Below the pieces are notes generated by a model. That model was not told the DNA's origin. It worked only from the letters and a program-made list of their open reading frames with translations, and did not search any database. Made by a program: the position numbers and the translations under genes. This document shows, piece by piece, positions 12,701 to 20,462 of a DNA stretch of 64,000 nt. Source of the DNA: Vibrio artabrorum. GTDB lineage: Bacteria > Pseudomonadota > Gammaproteobacteria > Enterobacterales > Vibrionaceae. Every line of letters starts with the position of its first letter. The first letter of the stretch is position 1. Location: positions 1,426,001-1,490,000 of the forward strand of contig NZ_AP025458.1 of NCBI RefSeq assembly GCF_024347295.1, in the 5' to 3' direction.

Positions 12701-13978
12701 AGCGTGCAAGGTTTACTTGGCAATGGCAATGGCAACAATCAACAATCGACAGCCAAGCTCGTTGCCTATCTATTTGATAACGGACAACAGGTTGGTGGCC
12801 CCATCGAATTACCGTTGGAAAACGTCAATCATAGTGCTCATACGGCAAGTGTTGATGTTAGCTCGGATTCTGTCACCTTTGATGAAGTTAGACTGGCGGT
12901 AGTTAACCCGAGTAACTCAGGGCAAGGTGCAGGGTTTAATGTTTCCGCTATTGAGTTTGACGTTAATGGTGTTGTGGGTATTCAAGATGACTTTAAGTAT
13001 TCCGCTGTTGACTCGAAACCACAAGACAGTCTATCTCAAGGCACGGTTACGATTAACGCCACCTCGATTATCGGTGCGGTTGCCAGTGGTATCGATCATG
13101 TTACAGTAACGGGTAACAATATGGTTTGGAATCAGTCGGCTGCACATACTTGGGAAACAGAGTCCAGCTCTCTGTTAGGCTATGATGAGCTTGACGGCGC
13201 GATTATCAATGTGGGTGTTGGCGGTGACAGTGTCAATATGGGCGCTGGTTCTGATACGGTTTATATGGGCGATAGTATCGTTCCAGGCATGGATCAGAAT
13301 GTTAATCTCGATAACCAGAACGCAGCGATAGATAGACTTATTCATGCTGATATAAACGGAAGTACAGCGACTACTGCTGATGATATGACTTATGGTGATG
13401 AAGATTACCATCACAAGTTGGAAAGTTATTCTAACGCAGGTGTAGATATCGTTCAAAGTGGTGGTGGTAACGACACTGTATACGGTGAGGAAGGGGTCGA
13501 TCTTATTTTTGGTGGTACTGGCCATGATGTTCTCAACGGTGGATCAGGGGATGATGCTGTCCGTGGTGGTTCGGGGAACGATACGCTTGTTGGTGGGTTG
13601 GGTGATGACATTTTAGTTGGAGATGATGGTGCCGACTTATTTCAATGGGTCGATCAGCCATTCCAAGGTGATGTTGATAAAATTACTGACTTTGCTCTAG
13701 GTGAAGATCATCTTGATATCTCTCAATTATTGCCGACAGAAAATTCGATGTCTGATCTTCTTGAGCATATCACGATTGAAAAAGTCGATAATGGTGGTGA
13801 CAAAGGTTTGGTTATTACTATTTCTGAGGATGCCAATAGTGATGGTCAAACGCAAACGATCATTCTCGATAATACGGGTAATCAGTTTGATTCTGTGAAC
13901 GTTCAAGGTGATGGTCGTGTAATGAGTAGTGACCTGAGTCATTTGGTTAATCAACTCTTTGTCAACTTGCCGGATTAA
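3731..13978 (+). CDS. Giant RTX adhesin with retention module (LapA/FrhA type)
   Basis: This 3415-residue type I secreted biofilm-type adhesin lacks a cleavable signal peptide. Residues 1-150 look like the retention module that plugs the TolC-like channel, with TAAG at 94-97, the motif cut by the periplasmic protease LapG. Next come two cadherin/Big-type domains (about 155-343) and two near-identical 125-residue VCBS units (343-592). A jellyroll-like ligand module (about 607-777) and cadherin-like domains (about 870-1096) follow, then Calx-beta-like domains (about 1690-2090) and a DUF4114-like domain with the NDFNDLV motif (about 2093-2250). A second jellyroll-like module lies at about 2490-2670. 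RTX nonapeptides (about 3240-3310) and a type I secretion tail end the protein. LapD, LapG, LapB and LapC are not in the window. Confidence 0.93.
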   Translation: MDMTTLNLGGALALGQRIVLSVDGTIKVLDEEQPLQAGDVVLESSSDPDTPQLSATRFSPEDGGEVELDQDIANIFTALEEGQDPTVLSEEFATAAGQNGSSLSTSGTIERNGEETIPGTEFITTGFEALGMSRTQSLSLLDAFRSFNQSPNFVDNNNVSVEDTISFSTNEDTRVNGTLSALDQDGDSLSFAKATDPLNGTVVVDENGDWTYTPNENYNGDDSFTVVVSDGEGGTDTVTVNIGVTPVNDAPVAEPKEDSLFEGQVITGSLSATDVDLPEGELLAFTTDSDVDGLELNLDGTYTFDASSYERLAEGERIVIQVPVSVTDDLGATDTTLLTITVTGTNDTPVVDMVNTGSVKEDTDLSDTNTLSTSGALTFSDVDTNDTPQVTFTEKGLASWTGGVLTSEQASKLADGFALVDGKWTYDVANSDINFLAEGESITLKFDVTVDDGNTNGSVTETVTITINGTNDTPVVDMVNTGSVKEDTDLSDTNTLSTSGTLTFSDVDTNDTPQVTFTEKGLASWTGGVLTSEQASKLADGFALADGKWTYDVANSDINFLAEGESITLKFDVTVDDGNTNGSVTETVTITINGTNDGPVAIDDTYQAYSETLLFSESFENMTSTGRWTVISGDQLDDWSATQGLEIQHESVVNKASDGEYIAELDAYQNTAITTSIDTSGQDSMRVDFDYNPRRDGNSSSDMTFKVGDTLVTVHADGTLSGADGLNVQIGQPDVNGWYRITAEFEVHEDMTDLTFAGAGASDSYGALLDNITVTGVTQPQLVTEEDQPITISFAELLANDTDVDGDELSIVEGSITSVTNGTLSVDYNDKTITFMPSQDYNGEATFTYQVTDGHGGTEQAVVTINVKPVNDAPEFMNENGTNGGYEFGYDEGIDDSTVIGTVAAEDIDNTQSELSFSFQSGNEQGWFEIDNQGRITLTSAGVASLANDFDIKSNIHNLVVTVSDGTDSVDTTVKLTEDNLNDEDTKFDSDNVMFNYQENLAPNVTIGTVTATDKDGSNITYSIEQGDNLYIEDKPLYQVDPHTGEISLTEEGAVAFTNDYESSGNSHLIKVTATGTDGKGEPTVGTISVTLNEADDESDNKPQAEDFSVSLDAQGKSSILFDSSDESSDQISDKEDDRANIQLGVIITELPDSGTLYYVNENNVKTEVIIGEKYDDPNRIVYEDDQESTGFFLGVDDTSTLDKGPHSTAEFHNWGDEVDAYTRELKFDNGDVVTITSEGRNNLDAKPLVQNNSQQGHMGFGIASTNRGIHQDEAIKIDFSSRPADSVTVGLSGLGGWFAPNADDSIQSRAEITVTFDYGDGITEEKTFLYDDTHNNQNVTIVAPEGAEIVSVEASTQGPGNWELTSLETKASDSFEYKAVDSDGNESDIKTVTIDKSGDLTANNDPQSFEVKLGEFSEDNDSPWSVEGAELNASFNGQDRDFAHSGIKIGVAGQVGGLGAQIEYDRAEQQSEKFEIHLDNPATQFTFSVSNLFKNEGNDGNFTDNHEQGSWVAYLNGVAVAGDTFIAEDGNNKGTYEITPLGPDGTPIAFDTVVFEATEYSNQATHDNDASDYFLTGFKASSEGAYAVNQGGILEIPTSKLAGLIGSELLNNDIDSDGDNLRITYVYGETEGNAYIKDGIVYFDLTGDDFVGETTFKYQITDDNGQVASAEVNVIVNPLPTPASVASVDLLADSVIEGDDLGFKVTLDSSALVETQLDVRFGKDTDDAQDSGNEKDLDLSKLGFTNGVTYDEQSGKLIVPVGVKGFAVLIPTLVDGVHELDESYSLTVDGVSDTGIIENVDTIELTVEGVADVAEGSNAVFEVSLNNPSSENIDVSLAISLTGNATSAETRDFKDIGELYTVYYLQPQLSGEVKRVDLDVVIKDGKPTVTIPSGETEIVVEVATKDDLIFEGGEDFNLVVTDESGYISNGSDSDQVTILDDGSDPDGPDGPQVNNDDRPIVQSISDIEIEEGLSGTFIVELSNHSESITTIEMSLNDGSAVSADGQPTEGDFNGSRVVVTFGQGADKYSETVEVINGKFVVSVPEGHDSFAVEVATNQDTHSDNNEMFSISGNAPHQQDAVTGVATIVDNEAPMVDLNGALYDIEYVSEGAGYSNVFGYYINDDSGEKPLHVLVSNSNDPSLSPGTLLDSPLASIDNLEFFLIPNGFNKIDSDKLDDLKVNDQGQLVVDGVVQSGIPVYRSTDEEHQISTSVDSDGNLVLSFDDQKGQGNDDNDFNDLVIKVSKVDTDGIDDNSAYVEGEAAAIADINADVFDDKDIIKSMNVTLINAKEGDNLTWPENSGFNVSKSVNGTLIALVISHPSGDVSAHEFEAFLKSIRFVNSSDTPDEETRLVEVTVSDGVNQSETATASISVTGTDELSFSNVAGIEDQFIDLNMSVADALTSVSTIELSGIPQGAIIVVGGVESTVDNSGTVIVGIDDIASVKVKALEHSDVNFEISVTAKDADQQTVETGRIHVDVHPDADKPTLVIGDFEKVAAIDFEDVEITSGSWDSDIEINNVKGTSTIGEWNTSNSGKHVEVGTEGTYLTGSSDNKVMEIEGEVGDKVLYTDMDLVAGRFYNFKFDIAARDDVNPSDSDMEVSLFKLDDSGNPIESSKVTLYDFIAERQGSGWQEGTFTLPVEDSGKYRLVLEADEADSTGAIIDNIQFTAVDNYGYEDSFIKLSEISSSLVDATDGSETLTVELEGLPVGSLLVDGTHTYTVTEAGRIDVTGWDLAELQIKVLDPSTFDIKVIATATETDTNKDDDVHGEHGDLGGKLANASEATINVTVLERPQGPDSTNEHPIAKDFLVSSDTNVASINFAPNATDTEDDASSTDSKHTSVRIEELPEYGKLYEVNEQGEVIGDALAVGTIVLDSANVIYVANDIDDIEIGSDFTDVNFVVDNELNQKNNQPGVDRLDLDGVVVAGGLFDGSMFTDGNATIKYDHNPNQLGVFVHTSHDSGTGSETGIGEYISFASDRGNISSAEIYLSSVQGLLGNGNGNNQQSTAKLVAYLFDNGQQVGGPIELPLENVNHSAHTASVDVSSDSVTFDEVRLAVVNPSNSGQGAGFNVSAIEFDVNGVVGIQDDFKYSAVDSKPQDSLSQGTVTINATSIIGAVASGIDHVTVTGNNMVWNQSAAHTWETESSSLLGYDELDGAIINVGVGGDSVNMGAGSDTVYMGDSIVPGMDQNVNLDNQNAAIDRLIHADINGSTATTADDMTYGDEDYHHKLESYSNAGVDIVQSGGGNDTVYGEEGVDLIFGGTGHDVLNGGSGDDAVRGGSGNDTLVGGLGDDILVGDDGADLFQWVDQPFQGDVDKITDFALGEDHLDISQLLPTENSMSDLLEHITIEKVDNGGDKGLVITISEDANSDGQTQTIILDNTGNQFDSVNVQGDGRVMSSDLSHLVNQLFVNLPD
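4010..4021 (+). other. LapG-type cleavage motif (TAAG) in the adhesin
   Basis: Codons 94-97 of the adhesin encode Thr-Ala-Ala-Gly inside the context EFATAAGQNG. Family knowledge: LapG cysteine proteases cut between the two alanines of a TAAG-like site near residue 100 of LapA-type adhesins and so release the protein from the surface when c-di-GMP falls. The position and context fit well; cleavage itself is inferred. Confidence 0.8.
4757..5506 (+). repeat. Two tandem 375-bp VCBS-type units in the adhesin
   Basis: The units at about 4757-5131 and 5132-5506 repeat with an exact 375-base (125-codon) period, from TGTNDTPVVD to TITINGTND. Only two amino-acid differences are visible (GALTF/GTLTF and ALVDG/ALADG), plus a few silent changes such as AATTTT/AACTTC. 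The rest of the protein is far more diverged, so this pair is a recent duplication or is kept alike by gene conversion. Confidence 0.92.
13458..13660 (+). repeat. RTX calcium-binding nonapeptide block
   Basis: About six GGxGxDxLx-type nonapeptides (GGNDTVYGE, GGTGHDVLN, GGSGDDAVR, GGSGNDTLV, GGLGDDILV) sit 100-170 codons before the stop. They are typical of type I secreted proteins that fold on binding extracellular calcium. Confidence 0.9.
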
Positions 13979-13984
13979 AAACAG

Positions 13985-14007
13985 AAAAGGGCCGAAAGGC
14001 CCTTTTT
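13985..14007 (+). terminator. Intrinsic terminator after the adhesin
   Basis: The stem AAAAGGGCC/GGCCCTTTT has a GAAA tetraloop and continues into a T-run. It begins 7 bases after the adhesin stop. It is symmetric enough to serve the convergent rlmI gene too. Confidence 0.9.
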
Positions 14008-14037
14008 AATACGTTTGTTGGTGAGAAAATCTCAAGT

Positions 14038-15231
14038 TTAAATCACTTTACAAGCAAAGCCCTTCAGGTAGAAACCTTCGGGATAGGCGGTATCTGTCAG
14101 GTGGTCGGCAGCTTGCTCGAAGCGCTCAACGAATTTAACGGTGCGGCCAGCATCGAGCGCCGCATCGGCGATAATTTTCTGGAATAAGTCAGTACCCATT
14201 AAGCCAGAGCAAGAGTAGGTGAGGAGAGTGCCACCCGGTTTCAGGATTTGCATCGCAAGCATGTTCACGTCTTTGTAGCCGTTAGCGCCTGATGTTAGGT
14301 TATTCTTGCTTGAAACAAACTTTGGTGGATCCATGATCACTACGTCAAACTTAGTGCCTTGATCACGGTACTCTCGAAGCAGCTTGAAGACATCAGCATT
14401 TAGGAACACGGCGCGTTTTTTCGAGATGTCAAATTCGTTAAGCTCAGCGTTGAATTTTGCGGTATCAAGAGCGAGTTGAGATACATCAGCGTTGATCACT
14501 CGCTTCGCGTCGCCTTTAAGTGCGTAGAGGCCAAATCCCCCCGTGTATGAGAAACAGTTAAGGACATCTTTGCCTTTAACGTACTTCATTGACTCTTTAC
14601 GGCTATCACGCTGATCCATGTAGAAGCCAGTTTTATGGCCTTCCATAATGTTCACGCTGATTTTAACGCCATTCTCTTCAATTACAATTGACTTCGGTGG
14701 CTCTTCACCGTGAAGAACGCCAACAATCTGTTCTAGGCCTTCTTTTTTACGAACCGCTACGTCTGAACGTTCGTAGATGTTGCAGTCAGGGAAGCACTCG
14801 ATTAACGCTTCTACTAATATGCTTTTGTTAAATTCAGCGCCTGCACTCAGCAGTTGGCAAACAAGGAAGTCTTGATATTTGTCGATTGTGATACCCGGCA
14901 AGCCATCAGACTCTGCTGCGGTTAGCCGGTAGCCCGTTAGACCATCACGCTTAATGATATCTTCACGCAGTGACTGTGCATCTTTAATTCTTTTTATGAA
15001 AAATGCTTTATTAATTTCTTCTTTTTCAAATGTCCAAACACGAGCACGAATTTGAGAAGCCGGAGAGTATGCTGCTTTCGCAAGCCATTGACCATTTTGA
15101 GCATATACGTCTACAGTTTCACCTTGTTTTGGTTCGCCTTCGACCTTATCGATACCGCGTGAAAATACCCAAGGGTGTTTGCGGCGTAGTGATTTATCTC
15201 GGCCTTTAGCTAGATGAATTGAAGGAGTCAT
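14038..15231 (-). CDS. rlmI: 23S rRNA m5C1962 methyltransferase RlmI
   Basis: This 397-residue protein (E. coli RlmI has 396) has an N-terminal PUA RNA-binding domain (about residues 1-80), an EEI-type RlmI hairpin region and a C-terminal Rossmann methyltransferase. The SAM motif is [14 protein letters not shown], the DPPKF motif follows, and the YSCSG motif carries the cysteine nucleophile expected of m5C enzymes. It methylates C1962 of 23S rRNA in the cytosol. In E. coli the order is rlmI-yccX-tusE-yccA; the same genes follow here, separated by an inserted receptor gene. Confidence 0.93.
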   Translation of the reverse strand: MTPSIHLAKGRDKSLRRKHPWVFSRGIDKVEGEPKQGETVDVYAQNGQWLAKAAYSPASQIRARVWTFEKEEINKAFFIKRIKDAQSLREDIIKRDGLTGYRLTAAESDGLPGITIDKYQDFLVCQLLSAGAEFNKSILVEALIECFPDCNIYERSDVAVRKKEGLEQIVGVLHGEEPPKSIVIEENGVKISVNIMEGHKTGFYMDQRDSRKESMKYVKGKDVLNCFSYTGGFGLYALKGDAKRVINADVSQLALDTAKFNAELNEFDISKKRAVFLNADVFKLLREYRDQGTKFDVVIMDPPKFVSSKNNLTSGANGYKDVNMLAMQILKPGGTLLTYSCSGLMGTDLFQKIIADAALDAGRTVKFVERFEQAADHLTDTAYPEGFYLKGFACKVI

Positions 15232-15303
15232 AATTTACTCTGTTGGTTGAAATTTGCAGGAGACGTATTGTCGGGGAAGTGAATTTGAAAAGCAAATAAG
15301 AAA

Positions 15304-15321
15304 GGGCTACAGAAGCAGCCC
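15304..15321 (-). terminator. Intrinsic terminator of the chemotaxis receptor gene
   Basis: On the minus strand a GGGCT/AGCCC stem with an 8-base loop is followed by TTTCTTATTT, just downstream of the receptor stop. Confidence 0.6.
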
Positions 15322-15356
15322 AAGTATCAATATTTTAATGTCCCGATGTTTAATGG

Positions 15357-16760
15357 TTATGCTTTGAGGCCAGTTAGTAGGCCTTCCATCGTGTCGCTCT
15401 GCTTACGAAGTTGATCAACATTGGAGTTACTCTTGCTGATCATTTGACAGATGCTGTCAGATTGATGGCGAATCTCTGACACGCTTTGTGCAATATTGTC
15501 TGCGACCACACCTTGCTCTTCAGCCGCCGTTGCGATTTGAGTACTACTATCTGCAATCGATTGATTCTTTTCAGCCAAAGAGTCAATCTCAATATTGACT
15601 TCAGACATCAATGTTTGGCCTTGACTGGCGTTATGGACCGTCACATCCATCAACTTTGTCAGTGACTGACTATTGCGCTGCAAGGATTCGATCATGCTTT
15701 GAATTTCAACCGTTGCTTGTTGAGTTCGTCCGGCAAGGGCACGAACTTCGTCCGCAACAACAGCAAAACCTCGACCTTGCTCACCAGCACGAGCGGCTTC
15801 AATCGCTGCGTTCAATGCAAGTAAGTTGGTCTGTTCTGAAATACTATTGATGGTGGCGACCACTTCATCGATTTGTGCAGCGTTAGCATCAAGCTCTTCC
15901 ACCGCTTTCGAAGCTGATTGGATCTCGTTAGATAGGTTAGAGATAGAGTCTAAAGTATTAGAAACCTTAAGTTGTCCATTTTGTGCGACACCACGAGCAT
16001 CCAGCGTTTGAGAGCTCGACTCATGGGCAAGAGTCGCGACTTCCCGGATGGTAGCGGCCATTTGTTCCGTAGCACTTGCTAGGCTATTTAAATGCTCTTG
16101 CTGGTTACTGGAAATGTCGGAGCTTTGCAGAGTCGATTGGTTTAAATCTGAACTGATCTGCTGCATGAGAGCGACAGATTCTTGGATAGATAACACCATC
16201 TTTTGTTCGCGTTTGGCGACCTTATCGATAGTAATTGCAATGTCACTGAACTCATCACGGACTGGGAAATAGTTCATTCGGCAAGTTAAGTCGCCATTCG
16301 CTAGGGTGTTCAAAGCTTTGTTCATCGAGAACATGGCTCCACCTATGAACGTCATGATGTAATAAACGCCCAGTGCAATAAGTGATAGGGTCACGGCGAT
16401 GATAGAAATGTGTGTTGTAGTTAGCGCTGACCAAAGGTTCTGATCCGGATTTGCGACTAAACTGAAAGCGCCATTCATGACTGGTATTGAACCAACACCA
16501 TAACCTAAAGAAATCGTTGAAGAATGGCTAACAAGTTGAGCAACTTGCTCTTGAGTGAGCTGACCGGCTTCGATAAGTCCTTTAATTAATATTACTTCTT
16601 CTTGGTAAAGGTGAACGAGTAATGCGTCTGCAGCGCTATCTAAAACGAGGGTTAGTATGACCAAAGCGACAACCGGTAATAAGAAGAGTAGATAGAACTT
16701 TTCTTGGATTTTTAGGTGAATGAGATATTTATCAATCCAACGAAATGGGATTTCTTTCAT
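15357..16760 (-). CDS. Methyl-accepting chemotaxis protein
   Basis: This 467-residue inner-membrane receptor has transmembrane segment 1 at about residues 22-40, a small periplasmic region of about 75 residues with no recognised sensor fold, and transmembrane segment 2 at about 117-140. A HAMP-like stretch follows (about 142-195), then the cytoplasmic coiled coil with the conserved hairpin tip at about 310-350 ([19 protein letters not shown] and [10 protein letters not shown]). It relays a signal to CheA/CheW; the ligand is unknown. No CheR/CheB-docking pentapeptide is seen at the C-terminus. It sits between rlmI and yccX, which are adjacent in enterobacteria, so it looks like an insertion into an old block. 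Confidence 0.92.
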   Translation of the reverse strand: MKEIPFRWIDKYLIHLKIQEKFYLLFLLPVVALVILTLVLDSAADALLVHLYQEEVILIKGLIEAGQLTQEQVAQLVSHSSTISLGYGVGSIPVMNGAFSLVANPDQNLWSALTTTHISIIAVTLSLIALGVYYIMTFIGGAMFSMNKALNTLANGDLTCRMNYFPVRDEFSDIAITIDKVAKREQKMVLSIQESVALMQQISSDLNQSTLQSSDISSNQQEHLNSLASATEQMAATIREVATLAHESSSQTLDARGVAQNGQLKVSNTLDSISNLSNEIQSASKAVEELDANAAQIDEVVATINSISEQTNLLALNAAIEAARAGEQGRGFAVVADEVRALAGRTQQATVEIQSMIESLQRNSQSLTKLMDVTVHNASQGQTLMSEVNIEIDSLAEKNQSIADSSTQIATAAEEQGVVADNIAQSVSEIRHQSDSICQMISKSNSNVDQLRKQSDTMEGLLTGLKA

Positions 16761-16848
16761 AATTGTTATACTCGAAGTAAGTCCACAAACAAGCGGTAAA
16801 TGTATAGATAGCTGACTATATCATTCATATAATTTATGAGGCAACGTT

Positions 16849-17136
16849 ATGAGAAATTCACGATTTATATTTGTCGTATCAGGCATAGTTCAGTGTGTTG
16901 GTTTCCGATATCACACCCGCAAACAGGCACAAGCTTTGGGTATATCGGGTTATGCTAAGAATTTGAGTGATGGGCGAGTCGAAGTGTTAGCCGTGGGAGA
17001 TATCGTGCAGATCAATACGTTGTATGATTGGTTACAAATAGGCCCTGCAAGTGCAAAAGTCGACCGTGTTATTAAGCGAGAAATTGAAGACACTAATGAG
17101 CAGATGTTCAGTTCGGGAGAGTTTAAAATACTGTAG
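16849..17136 (+). CDS. yccX: Acylphosphatase
   Basis: This 95-residue protein has the acylphosphatase alpha/beta sandwich fold. The active-site arginine is R20 in VGFR and the asparagine is N38 in GYAKN. It hydrolyses acyl phosphates such as acetyl phosphate in the cytosol. An oddity is the phosphate loop, which reads VQCVGFR with Cys16 where VQGVGFR is usual. The stop codon lies inside a perfect 11-bp inverted repeat (17127-17154). It is convergent with tusE, and yccX-tusE-yccA neighbourhood is as in E. coli. Confidence 0.92.
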   Translation: MRNSRFIFVVSGIVQCVGFRYHTRKQAQALGISGYAKNLSDGRVEVLAVGDIVQINTLYDWLQIGPASAKVDRVIKREIEDTNEQMFSSGEFKIL

Positions 17137-17154
17137 TTAGCGTACTACAGTATT
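17127..17154. terminator. 11-bp perfect hairpin overlapping the yccX stop
   Basis: AATACTGTAGT and ACTACAGTATT pair perfectly around a TAGCGT loop and include the yccX stop codon. On the plus strand no T-run follows. On the minus strand TTTAAAC follows, so it may end the tusE transcript. Confidence 0.5.
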
Positions 17155-17186
17155 GACCTTGAAAGTAATCTAAAGCGGTTTAAGCT

Positions 17187-17516
17187 TTACAAGCATTTTG
17201 CTGGTTTAGGCAACCCTGCGAGCTTGGTTGCTTGTTTAGCGGGGCCTTTCTTGAATAATTTGAACAGGTACTTACTGTTACCTTTCTCTGGGCCGTGCGC
17301 TTTTTCCATTGCTTTAACGAGCATACGAACTGCTGGAGAGGTGTTGAACTCTTCGTAAAAGCTTCTTACAAAATGCACGACTTCCAAGTGTGCATCCGTC
17401 AGCTCAATCGCTTCGTCTTGAGCTAAAATTTCAATCATACCTTCTTCCCATTGCGTGTGGTCCAATAGGTAGCCTTGAGCGTCGGTTTCAATTTGTTTAC
17501 CGTTGTATTCAAACAT
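17187..17516 (-). CDS. tusE: Sulfurtransferase TusE (DsrC/TusE family)
   Basis: This 109-residue protein, the same length as E. coli TusE, is the last carrier of the Tus sulfur relay and hands persulfide sulfur to MnmA for 2-thiolation of tRNA wobble uridine. The DsrC fold motifs DAQGYL, HWE-like DHTQWEEGM and a penultimate cysteine (C108 in KPAKCL, the sulfur-carrying residue) are present. The second DsrC cysteine is absent, as expected for TusE rather than DsrC. Confidence 0.93.
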   Translation of the reverse strand: MFEYNGKQIETDAQGYLLDHTQWEEGMIEILAQDEAIELTDAHLEVVHFVRSFYEEFNTSPAVRMLVKAMEKAHGPEKGNSKYLFKLFKKGPAKQATKLAGLPKPAKCL

Positions 17517-17621
17517 GTTTAGTCCAGAATCAGTTTAACTCAGCAAATAGGGTACATGACCACGTTTATCTTTCTCAAGAAATAATGTCGTTATCGCTCG
17601 AAATATTGTTTCCATAGATAC

Positions 17622-17651
17622 AAAAAGCCCAAGAGAGACACTCTTGGGCTT
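17622..17651 (-). terminator. Intrinsic terminator of yccA
   Basis: Minus strand: the stem AAGCCCAAGAG/CTCTTGGGCTT is followed by TTTG, about 20 bases beyond the yccA stop. Confidence 0.85.
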
Positions 17652-17670
17652 GATTTTCAATGAACGATAA

Positions 17671-18336
17671 TTAGTCGTTACTGTTCATCACACCTAAGAT
17701 ACTGAGTAGGCTGATGAAGATATTGTAGATTGACACATACAAGCTGATCGTTGCTGAGATGTAGTTTGTTTCACCACCACGGATGATGCTTTGCGTTGTT
17801 AGCAAGATAACACCTGTTGAAAACAGGATGAACATACCACTCATTGCTAATGACAGTATAGGCATCTGTAGGAAGATGTTTGCAATCATACCGACTAGCA
17901 GCACAACGAAACCAGCCATTAGCATACCATTAAGGAACGATAGGTCGCGTTTAGTAGTCAGTGCATAAGCTGACGCCGCCATAAATGCAAGCGCAGTACC
18001 GCCTAGTGCAGTTAGGATAACATCACCCATACCGGCACCAACGTACATGTTTAAAATTGGACCGATGGTGTAGCCTAAGAAACCTGTAAATAAGAACGTA
18101 AATACAAGACCCATGCCGTTGTCACGGTTCTTTTCTGTAAGGAAAAGTAGGCCATAGAAACCAACCAGCATGACAATTAGCCCCGGGCGAGGCAGGTTCA
18201 TCGCCATAGATACGCCTGCTACTACAGCAGACCAAAGGAGTGTCATCGACAGTAGAGCGTAGGTATTACGCAATACTTTGTTGGTTTGCAAAGCACTTTC
18301 TTGAGATGCTGTACGTGAAAACATAGGGCTGTTCAT
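17671..18336 (-). CDS. yccA: Bax inhibitor-1/YccA family membrane protein
   Basis: This 221-residue inner-membrane protein has seven hydrophobic segments and the UPF0005/BI-1 signature near the C-terminus (SATISLYVSIYNIFISLL, ending in MNSND). E. coli YccA is a substrate and modulator of the FtsH protease. It is a single gene with its own terminator and completes the rlmI-yccX-tusE-yccA neighbourhood. Confidence 0.93.
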   Translation of the reverse strand: MNSPMFSRTASQESALQTNKVLRNTYALLSMTLLWSAVVAGVSMAMNLPRPGLIVMLVGFYGLLFLTEKNRDNGMGLVFTFLFTGFLGYTIGPILNMYVGAGMGDVILTALGGTALAFMAASAYALTTKRDLSFLNGMLMAGFVVLLVGMIANIFLQMPILSLAMSGMFILFSTGVILLTTQSIIRGGETNYISATISLYVSIYNIFISLLSILGVMNSND

Positions 18337-18531
18337 AATCTTCCTCGTAAGGTGACTTCAATAGTAATAGTTGTTAGTACACTTATGGGACTGGAAGTTC
18401 CATAAATCAAGTCTTTCATTCCTTTTCTATACTTAAAATAATAATCAAAATAGCCGTTTAAGTATCTCTCAATATGTAACAAATTGTTGATGATGTTTCA
18501 TGGTTACAACTTTCAGAAGCTTTAATAACGA

Positions 18532-18553
18532 AGAGGCGACCGGAGCCGCCTCT
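18532..18553 (-). terminator. Terminator of the aap operon
   Basis: The stem AGAGGCG/CGCCTCT lies 24 bases beyond the aapP stop; on the minus strand it is followed by TCGTTATT. The T-run is modest. Confidence 0.65.
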
Positions 18554-18576
18554 GTCGATAGCTGAATAGTATCACA

Positions 18577-19341
18577 TTAATGATGTAGGATTTGGCTTAA
18601 GAAGTTTTGTGTTCTGTCCGATTTTGGGTTTTCAAAGAAATCGATTGGGTTATTTTCTTCAATAATTTCTCCCGCATCCATAAAGATCACTCTGTCGGCG
18701 ACTTCTTTAGCAAAACCCATCTCGTGAGTAACACACAGCATGGTCATACCTTCTTCTGCAAGCTCAACCATTACGTCTAACACCTCTCGTACCATCTCTG
18801 GGTCGAGTGCTGATGTAGGTTCATCAAACAACATGACTTGAGGGTTCATACATAAAGAACGAGCAATAGCGACACGCTGTTGTTGACCACCTGAAAGCTG
18901 GCCTGGGAACTTGTCAGCTTGCTCAGGGATTTTTACGCGCTCAAGGTACTTCATTGCAATCGCTTCTGCTTCTTCTTTCGGCATCTTTTTCACCCAGATA
19001 GGGGCCAGAGTACAGTTCTCTAATACCGTCAGATGTGGAAACAGATTGAAGTGCTGGAAACACATCCCTACATCACGGCGAACAGCTTCGATGTTCTTTA
19101 GATCTTCTGTTAATTCATTACCTGAAACGAAGATATGGCCTTTTTGGTGCTCCTCTAATCGGTTGATACAGCGGATCATCGTTGATTTACCAGAGCCTGA
19201 AGGGCCACAAATAACGATTTTCTCGCCTTTTTTAACTTCTAGATTGATATTCTTAAGTACGTGGAATTCACCGTACCATTTGTTCATGTCTTTCAACTCG
19301 ATCATAAGACCTTGAGAGTTGTTTTCTGTCTGCTGCGTCAT
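18577..19341 (-). CDS. aapP: General L-amino acid ABC transporter ATP-binding protein AapP
   Basis: This 254-residue ATPase has Walker A GPSGSGKS at 46-53, the signature LSGGQQQR from 149 and Walker B VMLFDEP at 169-175. It matches the polar amino acid (HisP/GlnQ/AapP) class. It is last in the aapJ-Q-M-P operon, 22 bases after aapM, and powers uptake through AapQM. Confidence 0.94.
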   Translation of the reverse strand: MTQQTENNSQGLMIELKDMNKWYGEFHVLKNINLEVKKGEKIVICGPSGSGKSTMIRCINRLEEHQKGHIFVSGNELTEDLKNIEAVRRDVGMCFQHFNLFPHLTVLENCTLAPIWVKKMPKEEAEAIAMKYLERVKIPEQADKFPGQLSGGQQQRVAIARSLCMNPQVMLFDEPTSALDPEMVREVLDVMVELAEEGMTMLCVTHEMGFAKEVADRVIFMDAGEIIEENNPIDFFENPKSDRTQNFLSQILHH

Positions 19342-19363
19342 AATACGTCCTTGATCTTGTTCA

Positions 19364-20461
19364 TTATCGTTTGTGACCGGTGTGAAGTCTGTTTTCTAGC
19401 CATATCGAATATCTCGACATGCCAAAACAAAACACCCAGAACACTAACGCGACAAATACATAACTTTCTGTTGAATATCCAAGCCATTCAGGGTCGGTAT
19501 TCGCGGCTTGGCCAATCCCAAGTACATCAAACATACCAATAATCAAAACAAGACTGGTATCTTTGAACAAACCAATGAAGGTGTTCACAATTGAAGGAAT
19601 CGTGATTTTAAGAGCTTGAGGCAGAATGATAAGCCCAGTCTTTTTCCAGTAGCTCAATCCGAGAGCATCAGCGGCTTCGTATTGGCCTTTTGGTATTGCT
19701 TGTAAACCACCACGAATGACTTCAGCCATGTAAGCGGCGCTGAATAGGACAACCCCAACAAGTGCCCTGATCAGCTTATCGGTTTCTGTCCCTTCTGATA
19801 AAAAGAGTGGCAGCATTACTGAAGCCATGAATAGAACGGTAATCAGCGGTACGCCACGCCAAATTTCGATGTATACAGTACACATACTGCGAATGATCGG
19901 CATCTCTGAGCGACGCCCAAGAGCAAGTGCAACACCAATAGGCAGTGACACGACAATACCAACAAGTGCGATGATCAGTGTAACCAGTAGACCACCCCAT
20001 TTATGGGTATCAACAACTTCCAGTCCAAAGACACCTCCGTATAGCAAGCCTGCAATGATAAATGGGTAGATGTTAACGAAGAACAACCAAATCCACGTAC
20101 GTTTAGGTGTTTTTTCATAAGCCAGTAAGGCCACAAAAATAGCTAACGTTGCGTAGAATAGGCGAGGTCGCCACAGTTCCGCTTCAGGGTAGAAGCCATA
20201 CATGAATTGGTCCCAACGAACGCTAATAAAAACCCAACAAGCGCCATCGCTTGTACAGGCATCACGTGTGGTTCCTATCCAGTCAGCACTGATGAATGCC
20301 CAATCCGCGACTGCCCACAGAAGGGTAAAAGCAAAGTAAGCAAGAACCACAGTGACGACGCTGTTAACGGGTCCATTAAACAGATTTTTTCTTAACCAAC
20401 CGACTGGCCCAACGGTATTCGCTGGAGGCGGAAGATCAGGTTGAAATTGATGTGTACTCAT
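19364..20461 (-). CDS. aapM: General L-amino acid ABC transporter permease AapM
   Basis: This 365-residue inner-membrane permease has about eight membrane segments. The N-terminal extension is typical of AapM/BztC, and a HisM-type domain with the EAA loop ([21 protein letters not shown]) contacts the ATPase. It lies 1 base from the aapQ stop, consistent with translational coupling. The AapQ/AapM heterodimer is the membrane channel for a broad range of L-amino acids. Confidence 0.93.
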   Translation of the reverse strand: MSTHQFQPDLPPPANTVGPVGWLRKNLFNGPVNSVVTVVLAYFAFTLLWAVADWAFISADWIGTTRDACTSDGACWVFISVRWDQFMYGFYPEAELWRPRLFYATLAIFVALLAYEKTPKRTWIWLFFVNIYPFIIAGLLYGGVFGLEVVDTHKWGGLLVTLIIALVGIVVSLPIGVALALGRRSEMPIIRSMCTVYIEIWRGVPLITVLFMASVMLPLFLSEGTETDKLIRALVGVVLFSAAYMAEVIRGGLQAIPKGQYEAADALGLSYWKKTGLIILPQALKITIPSIVNTFIGLFKDTSLVLIIGMFDVLGIGQAANTDPEWLGYSTESYVFVALVFWVFCFGMSRYSIWLENRLHTGHKR

Positions 20462-20462
20462 C

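Noticed and set aside
13224..13236. matS-like site GTGACAGTGTCAA inside the adhesin, and GTCACGTTGTCAC at 39831-39843 in prc
   Set aside because: Each has one mismatch to GTGACRNYGTCAC. By simple base odds about 0.5 one-mismatch sites are expected in 64 kb, so two such sites in coding DNA are not evidence. No exact matS was found.
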